Below are positions 14,373 to 21,450 of a stretch of 32,409 nt of DNA, piece by piece. A program made the translations under genes and the position numbers. How positions within the stretch are numbered: position 1 is the stretch's first letter; each line of letters starts with the position of its first letter. Under the pieces are notes generated by a model, which ran no database searches, had not been told where the DNA came from, and saw only the letters and a list, made by a program, of their open reading frames with translations. This stretch comes from a virus, in IMG/VR virus record IMGVR_UViG_3300044940_000526, positions 1 through 32,409 of that record. One strand, written 5' to 3'.

Positions 14373-15862
14373 TCGCCGGCGCCTACGACTGGGCGGACGA
14401 CATGCTCAAGATCAAGAGCATGCAGAAGAAGTTCCGCGACAGCTTCAACGGGACCGAGATCAACCCGGCCCGCTGGGATGTCGCGGCCAGCGGCAGCGGC
14501 ATGGCGCTCGCGGTCGCGGACGGGACCATCACCATCTCGACCGGCACGACCCTCGACGACGAGATCGTGCTGACCAGCCGCAGCGCCTTCACCATCCCGC
14601 TGCGCGTCATGGTCGCGGTGAACCTCAGCCAGCGCATCGCCGGGCAGTCGGTCTGGCTCGAGCTGGTCTCCGTCGATCCGACCTCCGCCCAACCGGACGG
14701 CCGCAGCGCCGCGGCCTGGCGCCTCGACGGCACCAGCCCGACGCTCGCGAATTACGAGGTGCAGAGCGAGGGCGCGCCGCGGCTCGTCACCGCCTCCGCC
14801 TCGACCATCCCGACCACGGTCCCGGCGGGCTGGTCGGTGCTGGAGATCGAGCCGACCAACGACGAGTGCTGGTTCCACGGCCGGCAGATCGACACCACCG
14901 CGGCGCGCTCCAACTCCTATGTCCGCCACCAGCAGATCCCGGAGCCGAATGCGCTCTACCGCTTCCGGATCCGGGTGCGGAACCGGCAGTTCATCAACGG
15001 CATCTCGGCGGTCGCCAACAACGGCTCCGGTCTGGTGCGGATTACCCGCGCCGCGCATGGCTTCGCGACGAACGACGTGGTGACGGTGGCGGACGTCTCC
15101 GGCGTGCCGGGGGCGAACGGCACCTTCACCATCACGGTCATCGACGCGAACAGCTTCGACCTGGTCGGCTCGACCTTCTCCGGCGCCTACCTGAACACCG
15201 GCTGGGCCTCGGTCTCGCGCAACCTGGCGCCGGCGTCGAGCACCGACGTGAAGGTGCAGTTCGTCACCATCGCCGACTACGCCGAGCTCACCACCGAGAT
15301 CACCGCCGGCCGCGGCCAGTCGGTCGCCGGCCAGGGGCTCGGGGTGAACGTGCTGAGCAATGTCGCGCCGACGCTGACGGCAGTGGGCGGCCAGGCGCGC
15401 AACACGAACGGCGCTCTGCCGGTGCTGGTCGCCACGGGACTGGCGGCCAACCCCACGGCGGTGACCACCGGCCGCGGCATCGACCTCTTGGCAACGCTGA
15501 TCGGCGCGCTGGTCAACAAGCCCTTTTCGATCCCGGAGGCGGACTGGCAGTACGCCGGCGCCGCGGGCGGGATCACCGGCACAGCCGACGTGGTGCTGAA
15601 GGCCGCGGCCGCCGCCGGCATCCGGAACTATGTGACCTCGATCGACCTGCGGAACGCCCACGCCACGGTGGCGACGGAGGTGGTGATCAAGGACGGGGCG
15701 ACGGTGATCTGGCGGCAGCTGCTGCCAGCAGCGATGGCCTCACCCGTCGACATCACCTTCCCGACGCCGCTGCGGGGCACGGCGGCGACGGCGGTGAACT
15801 TCGCCTGCCTGACCACCGGCGCGCAGGTCTACGTCAACGCGCAGGGCTACGCCGCGCCGTGA
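14369..15862 (+). CDS. Phage structural protein with FCCH-like repeat (possible capsid decoration or fibre)
   Basis: A 497-residue predicted virion protein. It is rich in Ala/Thr/Val/Gly beta-strand sequence and has no membrane segment. Around residues 222-275 (LVRITRAAHGFATNDVVTVADVSG and NGTFTITVIDANSFDLVGS) is the repeat often annotated in phage proteins as a ubiquitin-activating E1 FCCH-like domain; this is a small beta module and does not imply ubiquitin chemistry. The N-terminal third resembles a jelly-roll-like surface domain. It is coupled to the portal by an ATGA overlap and precedes the protease-capsid fusion, a place that suggests a head-associated fibre or decoration. The function is inferred from position and composition. 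Confidence 0.6.
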   Translation: MIAGAYDWADDMLKIKSMQKKFRDSFNGTEINPARWDVAASGSGMALAVADGTITISTGTTLDDEIVLTSRSAFTIPLRVMVAVNLSQRIAGQSVWLELVSVDPTSAQPDGRSAAAWRLDGTSPTLANYEVQSEGAPRLVTASASTIPTTVPAGWSVLEIEPTNDECWFHGRQIDTTAARSNSYVRHQQIPEPNALYRFRIRVRNRQFINGISAVANNGSGLVRITRAAHGFATNDVVTVADVSGVPGANGTFTITVIDANSFDLVGSTFSGAYLNTGWASVSRNLAPASSTDVKVQFVTIADYAELTTEITAGRGQSVAGQGLGVNVLSNVAPTLTAVGGQARNTNGALPVLVATGLAANPTAVTTGRGIDLLATLIGALVNKPFSIPEADWQYAGAAGGITGTADVVLKAAAAAGIRNYVTSIDLRNAHATVATEVVIKDGATVIWRQLLPAAMASPVDITFPTPLRGTAATAVNFACLTTGAQVYVNAQGYAAP

Positions 15863-15890
15863 CGGCCGTCGTCCACAGCTTTTCCCGCGC

Positions 15891-15911
15891 TTAGCCACAG
15901 GCTTATCCACA
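15891..15911 (+). promoter_or_regulatory. DnaA-box-like pair before the protease-capsid gene
   Basis: TTATCCACA at 15903-15911 is a perfect DnaA consensus box, and TTAGCCACA at 15891-15899 differs from it at one base. A shorter GTCCACA lies about 20 bases upstream. They sit in the 48-base gap between two late genes, and the last bases form the ATG of the next gene. DnaA could act here as a regulator; chance occurrence is possible. Confidence 0.4.
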
Positions 15912-17380
15912 TGAGCGAGACGACCGAGCCAGGCGGGGGCGACCCCGCGCCGGATGCCCCTGCCATGCCGATCGTGGCGCAGCGCGCGCTGGCGGCCCCG
16001 GCCACCGTCGATCGTGCCGCGCGCACCGTCGAGGTGGTGTGGTCGACCGGCGCGCGGGCCCGCAACTTCGTCCCCGCCCTCGGCCTCATCACCGAGGAAC
16101 TGGAGATGTCGCCGAACGCGGTGCGCATGGACGCGCTGCGCTCGGGCCAGGCCCCGGTGCTGAACACGCATCGGCGCGGCGATGCCCGCGACGTCCTTGG
16201 CCGCGTCACGGCCGCCCGCCTCGAGCGCGGCCGCGGTTACGCCACGCTGCAGTTCAGCACCGCCGCCGATGTGGAGCCGGTCTGGCAGCGCATCGCCGAC
16301 GGCACTCTGCGCGCGGTGAGCGTCGGCTATCGCGTGCACCGCTACGAGCCGCGGCCGGACGCCGCGACCGGCGAGACCGTCCACCGCGCGGTGGATTGGG
16401 AGCCCTTCGAGATCTCCGTCGTACCGGTCCCGGTAGATCGTGACGCCGCAGTCCGCGCGCAGGGGGAGCAGGGCCTCTCCGCGCCGGCGATCGAACCCGC
16501 CCTGCCTGACGAGGAACCCACCATGCCCGAGACGACGCCGGAGACCCCGGCCGCGCCGGCGCCGTCTGCGCCGCCCATCCCGCCCCAGGAGACCACCGTG
16601 ACCACCACGCCCAGCCCTGCGCCGGCCGCACAGCCCGAGCCCACCCGCGCCGCGCCCGCGCCGGCCACCCCGCCGATCGACCTCGACGCGATCCGCGCCG
16701 AGGCCGAGCGCGCCGTCGCCGAGCGCATCGCCAGCTACGAGCCGGTGCTCGCCGCCGCGCGCGGCCTGCTCCCCGCCGACACCATCGACGCGCTGCGCCA
16801 GGCGGCGATGCGCGATCGCGCCAGCTCCGAGGTGCTGCGCGCCCGGCTGTGGGAGGCCTTCACCCAGGCGCAGACGGCCCGCCCGACGCTCCCGGCCCGC
16901 CCGGAGAGCGGCCCCGGCCACGATGATCCGGCGCAGCTGCTCGACGCCATGGCCGAGGCGCTCGCCGCCCGCTCCATGCCGGGCTACCAGCCGCAGGGCT
17001 CCGGCCGCCACGCCGAGTTCATGGGCTGGCGGCCCTCCGACATGATCGGCGAGCTGCTGCGCGCCGCGGCGATCGCAACCCGCCGCGCAACCCGACGCTG
17101 CTCGCCGAGCGCGCCTTCCACACCACGAGCGACTTCCCGGCGCTGCTCTCGGCCGCGGCCAACAAGATGCTGCTCGCCGCCTATCAGCCGGCGCAGCCGA
17201 CCTACCGGCAGATCTTCCTCCGCCGCGACTTCCGCGACTTCAAGCCGCACCGGCACCTGCGCATCGGCGACTTCCCGACGCTGCTGCCGCTCGCCGAGAA
17301 CGGCGAGATCCAGGTCGGCACCATGTCCGAGAGCCAGGAGATCGTGCTGCTGCAGACCTTCGCGCGGCGCATCCGCGTGA
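15911..17380 (+). CDS. Prohead protease / major capsid fusion, 5' part (frameshifted near 17066)
   Basis: Protease portion of a prohead protease-major capsid fusion. The protease domain (about 25-185) carries the expected His in VLNTH (H87) and Ser in AVSVGYRV (S137), followed by the WEPFEISVVPVP motif. After it comes a long Pro/Ala/Thr linker and a helical scaffold-like region (DAIRAEAERAVAERIASYEPVL). Sense is lost near 17066: the frame turns into Arg/Ser-rich sequence, while the capsid domain continues in the -1 frame. Restoring one base in the GC run 17060-17070 would give one protein of about 696 residues, ending at 18000. So the true coding part here is 15911 to about 17066. The gene lies downstream of a DnaA-box-like pair. 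Confidence 0.85.
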   Translation: MSETTEPGGGDPAPDAPAMPIVAQRALAAPATVDRAARTVEVVWSTGARARNFVPALGLITEELEMSPNAVRMDALRSGQAPVLNTHRRGDARDVLGRVTAARLERGRGYATLQFSTAADVEPVWQRIADGTLRAVSVGYRVHRYEPRPDAATGETVHRAVDWEPFEISVVPVPVDRDAAVRAQGEQGLSAPAIEPALPDEEPTMPETTPETPAAPAPSAPPIPPQETTVTTTPSPAPAAQPEPTRAAPAPATPPIDLDAIRAEAERAVAERIASYEPVLAAARGLLPADTIDALRQAAMRDRASSEVLRARLWEAFTQAQTARPTLPARPESGPGHDDPAQLLDAMAEALAARSMPGYQPQGSGRHAEFMGWRPSDMIGELLRAAAIATRRATRRCSPSAPSTPRATSRRCSRPRPTRCCSPPISRRSRPTGRSSSAATSATSSRTGTCASATSRRCCRSPRTARSRSAPCPRARRSCCCRPSRGASA

Positions 17381-18000
17381 CGCGACCGATGCTGGTCAAC
17401 GACGACCTCGGCGCCTTCACCGACTTCGCCGCGGCGATCGGCCGCCGCGTCGCCGAGTTCGAGAACGCGACGGCCTACCAGCTGCTGAACAGCGGCAATG
17501 GGGACGGCCCGACGCTCACCACCGGCAACGCGACGGTGTTCGGCACCGGCGCGGGGCGCGCGAACAAGGCCGGCGCAGGCTCCGCCCTCGACCTGCCGAA
17601 CCTCGCCATCGGCCGCGCCGCCATCATGCGCCAGCGCACGCTCGACGGGCTGCCCATCTCGATCGGCAGCACCATGCGCCTCCTGGTCGGCCCGAGCCAG
17701 GAGCTCGCGGCGCGGCAGCTCACCGTCAGCGTCGCCGCCAACCAGATCGGCAACGCGAACGTCTTCGCGGGCTTCGTGCAGCCGCTGGTCGAGCCGCTGA
17801 TCCAGAACAACCGCTGGTACCTGTTCTCCGATCCGCTCTCGGCGCCGGTCTACGTCTACGGCTACCTGAACGGGGCGGAGGGACCGCAGGTCACCACCGG
17901 CCCGGTCTCGGGCGTCGACGGCGTCGAGGTCAGCGTGATCTTCGACTTCGGCGTCGGCGCCATCGACTGGCGCGGCGCGTGGTTCAATCCGGGGACGTGA
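17167..18000 (+). CDS. Major capsid protein, 3' part of the protease-capsid fusion
   Basis: Capsid domain of the fusion, read in the frame one base back from the protease part. From the nearest Met it has 277 residues, but capsid-like sequence (LAERAFHTTSDFPALLSAAANKM) already begins at about 17101 and there is no good ribosome binding site, so it is unlikely to start independently. Features typical of HK97-fold capsids include RRDFRDFKPHRHLRIGDFP, NGEIQVGTMSESQE, the ARRIRVTRPMLVNDDLGAF segment and a C-terminal GVEVSVIFDFGVGAIDWRGAW. It is the main shell protein. Either the gene is inactivated or the assembly lacks one base. Confidence 0.87.
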   Translation: MLLAAYQPAQPTYRQIFLRRDFRDFKPHRHLRIGDFPTLLPLAENGEIQVGTMSESQEIVLLQTFARRIRVTRPMLVNDDLGAFTDFAAAIGRRVAEFENATAYQLLNSGNGDGPTLTTGNATVFGTGAGRANKAGAGSALDLPNLAIGRAAIMRQRTLDGLPISIGSTMRLLVGPSQELAARQLTVSVAANQIGNANVFAGFVQPLVEPLIQNNRWYLFSDPLSAPVYVYGYLNGAEGPQVTTGPVSGVDGVEVSVIFDFGVGAIDWRGAWFNPGT

Positions 18001-18390
18001 TCATCTCGACCGCAGGATGGGCACGCCATAGCGCCTGGCGTGCCCGTCATCGGTCACGAAAGTCGCGTTCTCGGCCGCTGCCTGAGCGAGGAGGAGCTGG
18101 TCGAACGGGTCGCGATGCCGGTCGGAGGACGGCAGCAGCAGCAGCCGCTCGACATGCCCGGGCGTCAGGTCCAGCAGATCGAACCCGGCGCGCACGCTGT
18201 CCTGGATCAGCGCGGAAACGTCGACGTCGAGCTTGCCGATCCGCACCTTGATCGCCGCCTCCCAGAAGGAGACGACGCTGACCAGCACCGTGTTGGCGGG
18301 GTCGGCGATCGCCGCGCGGGCCTTGCGCCCGAGCTGATCGTCGCCGGCCGCGAACCACAGCAGCACATGGGTGTCGAGCAGCAGCCTCAC
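18001..18390 (-). CDS. vapC: PIN-domain toxin, VapC family (DTHVLLW type)
   Basis: A 129-residue PIN-domain ribonuclease. The start LLLDTHVLLWFAAGDD gives the first active-site Asp (D6). E44 in SFWEAAIKVRIGKL and D94 in HRDPFDQLLLAQA, plus D115 in FVTDDGHARRYG, complete the acidic site. This subtype is usually paired with a Phd/YefM-like antitoxin, as here. It begins with GTG and overlaps the antitoxin stop by four bases (GTGA). Its own stop codon directly abuts the stop of the capsid gene (18000/18001), with no space between the convergent genes. Confidence 0.92.
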   Translation of the reverse strand: MRLLLDTHVLLWFAAGDDQLGRKARAAIADPANTVLVSVVSFWEAAIKVRIGKLDVDVSALIQDSVRAGFDLLDLTPGHVERLLLLPSSDRHRDPFDQLLLAQAAAENATFVTDDGHARRYGVPILRSR

Positions 18391-18665
18391 GCGGCCGGGC
18401 CGCGGCGACGCGGCGGGAAGGGGTCGGCCTCCATCGCGGCCAGGACATCCGGCGGCGTTTCCCGGAAATCCGGCGCCATGCGGATCCGCCCCTTCATGAA
18501 GCCGAACGGCCGCGGCGCAGCGGCCGGGCGCTCCACCGGCACCAGGCGGGCCACCGGCTCCCCATGCGAGGTGACCAGCACCGACTGCCCGCGTTGCACG
18601 CTCCGCAGGTGTTCGGAAAGCCGGCCGCGCAACTCGCGCACGCTCACCTTGGCTTCGTCAGGCAT
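18387..18665 (-). CDS. Phd/YefM-family antitoxin
   Basis: A 92-residue antitoxin. The N-terminal Phd/YefM DNA-binding fold shows as KVSVRELRGRLSEHLRSVQRGQSVLVTSHGEPVARLVPV (about 5-43). The C-terminal tail (FMKGRIRMAPDFRETPPDVLAAMEAD) matches the toxin-binding region that accompanies PIN toxins of the DTHVLLW type. The ATG at 18665 is chosen because GGAGG lies just upstream; a longer in-frame start at 18716 would lie within the promoter. A TGTACA core in the promoter fits the known operator preference of YefM/Phd repressors. Confidence 0.9.
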   Translation of the reverse strand: MPDEAKVSVRELRGRLSEHLRSVQRGQSVLVTSHGEPVARLVPVERPAAAPRPFGFMKGRIRMAPDFRETPPDVLAAMEADPFPPRRRGPAA

Positions 18666-18687
18666 GCCCCCCTCCGTGACCACATGG

Positions 18688-18716
18688 AGTGTACACGCGA
18701 GGGTCGCCCGCGGCAA
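18688..18716 (-). promoter_or_regulatory. Predicted promoter and TGTACA operator of the Phd-PIN module
   Basis: On the minus strand TTGCCG (plus 18711-18716) is followed after exactly 17 bases by TACACT (plus 18688-18693). The 8-bp palindrome GTGTACAC (18689-18696) overlaps the -10 element. TGTACA is the known core recognised by YefM antitoxins, so repressor binding would block RNA polymerase. The antitoxin ATG follows about 22 bases after the -10. Confidence 0.6.
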
Positions 18717-18767
18717 CGACCCCGCACCCTCGTCTCGCCGCTCTACGCTCTTGAGGAGACCCTCCCC

Positions 18768-19118
18768 ATGCGCAACTGCCTTCGCCCCGACGCGCGCTCC
18801 ATCCCGATGCTCGTGCCCTACCCGGGCGGCATCCTCGCCGGCCAGGGCCTCCTGGTCGGCGCCTTCTTCGGTGTGGCGGCCTCCGACGCCGCGCAGAACA
18901 CGCCGGTCGAATGCGAAACCCGCGGCGAGTTCGAACTCCCGAAGGAGCCTGCGTTGGCCATCACCCAGGGCGCGCGCGTGTTCTGGGACAACACCAACCG
19001 CCGCATCACCACCACCGCCAGCGGCAACTTCCAGGTCGGGCTGTGCACCGTCGCCGCCGCCGGCGCCGATCCCACCCTGCGCGTCATGCTCGCCCGCGTG
19101 CCGGCGGCAGGCGCATGA
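18768..19118 (+). CDS. DUF2190 family head decoration protein
   Basis: A 116-residue protein with the DUF2190 pattern: PGGILAGQGLLVGAFFGVAASDA, then ECETRGEFELPKEPALAITQGARVFWDN and ITTTASGNFQVGLCTVAAA. Members are small beta-rich capsid-cement or decoration proteins that lie next to the capsid gene, although some databases carry an old RecA/RadA label for them. GAGGAG lies about 9 bases before the ATG. The gene overlaps the endolysin start (ATGATG). It is the first plus-strand gene after the Phd-PIN module and would be expected to follow the capsid directly. Confidence 0.85.
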   Translation: MRNCLRPDARSIPMLVPYPGGILAGQGLLVGAFFGVAASDAAQNTPVECETRGEFELPKEPALAITQGARVFWDNTNRRITTTASGNFQVGLCTVAAAGADPTLRVMLARVPAAGA

Positions 19119-19642
19119 TGCCGCGGCCCGAACGCTTTGCCGCCTGCGTGGCCGAGGTGCTGCGCCACGAGGGCGGCTATGCCGACCTTCCGCGTGACCC
19201 GGGCGGCTGCACCAACCGCGGCATCACCCGGCGCACGCTGGAAGGCTGGCGGCGGGAGCCGGTGAGCTGCGAAGACGTCCGCGCGCTGACCGAGGCGGAG
19301 GCGCGGGCGATCTACCGTGCGCACTACTGGAACGCCGTGCATGGCGACGAGCTGCCGGCCGGCATCGACCTCGTCGCGTTCGACGCCGCGGTGCTCAGCG
19401 GCCGGCGCCGGGCGGCGCTGTGGCTGCAGCAGGCGCTTGGCGTCACGGCTGATGGGGTGATCGGCCCGCGGACGCTGCGCGCAGCGCGCGGCGCGAATGA
19501 CCGGGCGGCGGTGATCACCCACGCCTGCCGCCTGCGCCTGGACTTCCTGCGCGGGCTCGACACATGGCGCGATTTCGGCCGGGGCTGGAGCCGCCGCTTG
19601 GGGGAGGTGCGGGCCGCGGCGCTCGCCATGGCGGGCGCATGA
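19115..19642 (+). CDS. Endolysin, glycoside hydrolase family 108 (N-acetylmuramidase)
   Basis: A 175-residue muramidase that would cut peptidoglycan for lysis. The GH108 signature is at the N-terminus: VLRHEGGYADLP with the catalytic Glu E19, then DPGGCTNRGITRRTLEGW (28-45). The C-terminal half has the peptidoglycan-binding type 3 pattern (LWLQQALGVTADGVIGPRTLRA). There is no signal peptide, so it needs a holin; a holin-like gene lies one gene downstream. It overlaps both neighbours by four bases. Its position inside the head/connector genes rather than at the end of the tail module is unusual. Confidence 0.92.
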   Translation: MMPRPERFAACVAEVLRHEGGYADLPRDPGGCTNRGITRRTLEGWRREPVSCEDVRALTEAEARAIYRAHYWNAVHGDELPAGIDLVAFDAAVLSGRRRAALWLQQALGVTADGVIGPRTLRAARGANDRAAVITHACRLRLDFLRGLDTWRDFGRGWSRRLGEVRAAALAMAGA

Positions 19643-19947
19643 CCGCCTTCACCGCGGCCATGGCGGCGCTGCTCGCCGATCCCCATCTCGGCGCGGCGGC
19701 GCTCTACCGCCAGGGCGGCAGCGGGCCAGCGGTGCCGGTGCGCGTGCTGCGCTCCTCGCCCGATCGCGTCGCCGGCACCTTCGACACCAGCCTGCTCCAG
19801 GCGACCGACGTGCTCGCCGTCGCCATCGCTGCGCTCCCCGACCTCGCCCCCGGCGACAGCTTCGCCCTCGGCGACGAGCTGCTTACCGTCACCCAGGCCG
19901 AGCGCGACGCCACCGGCACCGCCTGGCGCGTCCTCTGCCAGCGATAG
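19639..19947 (+). CDS. Phage head-tail joining (connector) protein
   Basis: A 102-residue protein of the size of small head-completion proteins. It has an N-terminal helix (TAFTAAMAALLADPHLG), then beta strands (VPVRVLRSSPDRVAGTFDTSLLQATDVLAVAIAALPDLAPGD), ending in LLTVTQAERDATGTAWRVLC. This layout is typical of gpFII/ATP-binding-sugar-transporter-like proteins of prophages, which complete the connector between portal and tail. It overlaps the endolysin stop by ATGA. It is assigned from size, fold pattern and order. Confidence 0.68.
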   Translation: MTAFTAAMAALLADPHLGAAALYRQGGSGPAVPVRVLRSSPDRVAGTFDTSLLQATDVLAVAIAALPDLAPGDSFALGDELLTVTQAERDATGTAWRVLCQR

Positions 19948-19957
19948 GACCACCGCC

Positions 19958-20278
19958 ATGCCGCAGAACAGCCCGAGCCTCTGGCTGGTGGCGGTCGAGC
20001 TCGCCATGGGCGCCGCCGCCGGCCTCGCCGGGGGCTTCGTCCGCTGGAACCACCCCGAGCGGCGACGCCTCGGCTGGCGCCTGGCCTGGGAGGTGCCGTC
20101 GGCCGCGCTGGTCGGCAGCGCCGGCTACGCGCTGGCCGGGTTGCTCGAGTTCAACGAATACGGGCGGTTCCTGTTCGCCTTCGTGTTCGGCTATCTCGGC
20201 CAGGCGGCGCTGCACGACCTCGCGGTGGCGATCCTGCGCCACCGCAGCGGCCTGCCGCCGGGCGGGCCTGCACCGTGA
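19958..20278 (+). CDS. Holin-like small membrane protein
   Basis: A 106-residue inner-membrane protein. Three likely hydrophobic segments are visible: about 11-28 (VAVELAMGAAAGLAGGFV), 46-63 (VPSAALVGSAGYALAGLL) and 71-91 (FLFAFVFGYLGQAALHDLAVA), with a basic loop (RWNHPERRRLGWR) after the first. Size, segments and the nearby endolysin suggest a holin that releases the muramidase. It resembles LydA-type phage holins in outline, but I cannot confirm the family. The start has AGGACC upstream. It overlaps the DUF6441 gene by GTGA. Confidence 0.68.
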   Translation: MPQNSPSLWLVAVELAMGAAAGLAGGFVRWNHPERRRLGWRLAWEVPSAALVGSAGYALAGLLEFNEYGRFLFAFVFGYLGQAALHDLAVAILRHRSGLPPGGPAP

Positions 20279-20991
20279 GGCTCGCCGCCAGCCTGACCGG
20301 CGATCTGCGCCGTCTGCTGGCCGAGGAGGTGCGCGCCGGGGAGCGGGCGGCGATGGCCGCGATCCGCGCCGAGACGGAGCAGGCCAGGCAGGAGCTGCGA
20401 CAGCAGGTGATGCCGGCCTTCGGCGGCAACGCGCGCGGGGTGGCGAACGCCTGGCGCGCGCGGGTGTTTCCGACCTCGGGGGAGTCGCTGCGCCCGGCCG
20501 GGCTTGTCTGGACCAAGGTGCCGGACGTGATCGACGCCTTCGAGCGCGGCGCGCTGATCCGCCCGAAGGGCGGAGGGAAGTTCCTGGCCATCCCGACCGG
20601 CTTCAACCGGCAAGGCAGGCGGCGCGGCGCCAAGGCCCGGGTCAGCCCGCCGCAGATGGTCGCCTCGCGGCAAGGGTTTCTCCGGCCGTTCAAGTCGGGG
20701 CGAGGCTTCGTGTGGTGCCTGCCGGTGCGGCAGGGGGAGCGCACGGGGCGCGGCCGCGCGCCGCTGATCGCCGGCGGGCTTGCTCCGGTCGCCAGCTCCC
20801 GCCGCAAGGGGGCAGCGGCGTGGCAGCAATCGCTGCTCGCCCAGGGCTTCGTGCCGATGTTCATGCTGCTGCCGCAGGTCAAGCTCGCCAAGCGGTTGGA
20901 TGTCGCCGGCACCGCCGAGCGCGCGCTGCGACGCCTGCCCAGGCGCTTCGTCGCGGCATGGGAGCGCGAGAGCGGGAGGATCGCCGCATGA
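20275..20991 (+). CDS. DUF6441 family phage protein (tail completion)
   Basis: A 238-residue protein with the DUF6441 pattern of alphaproteobacterial prophages: LAASLTGDLRRLLAEEVRAGERAAMAAIR at the start, a WRARVFPTSGESLRPAGLVWTKVPDVIDAFERGALI segment (about 59-94), KFLAIPTGFN, and a final helix ending in RFVAAWERE. It is basic, with no membrane segment. The gene sits where gpZ/HK97 gp10-like tail-completion proteins lie, just before the tail terminator and tube, so that role is inferred. It starts with GTG inside the holin-like gene's end and is coupled to the next by ATGA. Confidence 0.78.
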   Translation: MRLAASLTGDLRRLLAEEVRAGERAAMAAIRAETEQARQELRQQVMPAFGGNARGVANAWRARVFPTSGESLRPAGLVWTKVPDVIDAFERGALIRPKGGGKFLAIPTGFNRQGRRRGAKARVSPPQMVASRQGFLRPFKSGRGFVWCLPVRQGERTGRGRAPLIAGGLAPVASSRRKGAAAWQQSLLAQGFVPMFMLLPQVKLAKRLDVAGTAERALRRLPRRFVAAWERESGRIAA

Positions 20992-21434
20992 GCACGCGCG
21001 AGACCGCCATCGCGGCGCTGCACGCCCGGTTGCAGACGGTGCTGGCCCTCCGCAATCCCGCGCCCCTGGTGCTGCGCGGCGAGACCGTGCCGCAGCGCAT
21101 CCCGCCCGGCGGGATCGTGGTGATCCGCGATGGCGAGACTGTCGAGGAGACGCCGATTCTCTCCCCGCTCTCCTATGCCGTCCGGCATGCGGCCGAGGTC
21201 GAGATCATCGTGACCGGGGCGACGCCAGCCGCGCGGGTCGCTCTGCTCGATGCGCTGCTGATGGACGTGGCCGCGGGCATCGCCGCGCACCGCACCCTTG
21301 GCGGTGCGGTCGAATGGGCCGAGCCGGGCGCTGCCGACTTCGAGGACGTGACCTTCGAGGGCGCAGCCGCCGCGCGATCGGCGCTGATGCCCGTCTCGCT
21401 CTTCTTCACCGTGGCGGCGACGCCGCTGTCCTGA
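20988..21434 (+). CDS. Tail terminator-like phage protein
   Basis: A 148-residue protein, in some prophage annotations mislabelled acyl-CoA transferase. The N-terminus TRETAIAALHARLQTVLAL is a helix followed by VLRGETVPQRIPPGGIVVIRDG, then beta strands (AEVEIIVTGATPAARVALLDALLMD) and an ending in ALMPVSLFFTVAATPLS. This helix-sandwich pattern and the position directly before the tail tube fit a tail terminator (lambda gpU-like). It is coupled to the preceding gene by ATGA. A short gap with GGGAGG leads to the tube gene. Confidence 0.7.
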   Translation: MSTRETAIAALHARLQTVLALRNPAPLVLRGETVPQRIPPGGIVVIRDGETVEETPILSPLSYAVRHAAEVEIIVTGATPAARVALLDALLMDVAAGIAAHRTLGGAVEWAEPGAADFEDVTFEGAAAARSALMPVSLFFTVAATPLS

Positions 21435-21450
21435 CACAGGGAGGTTCCCC

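Noticed and set aside
14168-15661. 497-codon antisense frame over the portal end and the structural gene
   Set aside because: It is rich in Arg/Gly/Asp/Val without any domain, and has the typical look of a GC-driven shadow.
17040-17110. Programmed frameshift in the protease-capsid fusion
   Set aside because: No X XXY YYZ heptamer lies in phase in the overlap window; a one-base loss explains it better.
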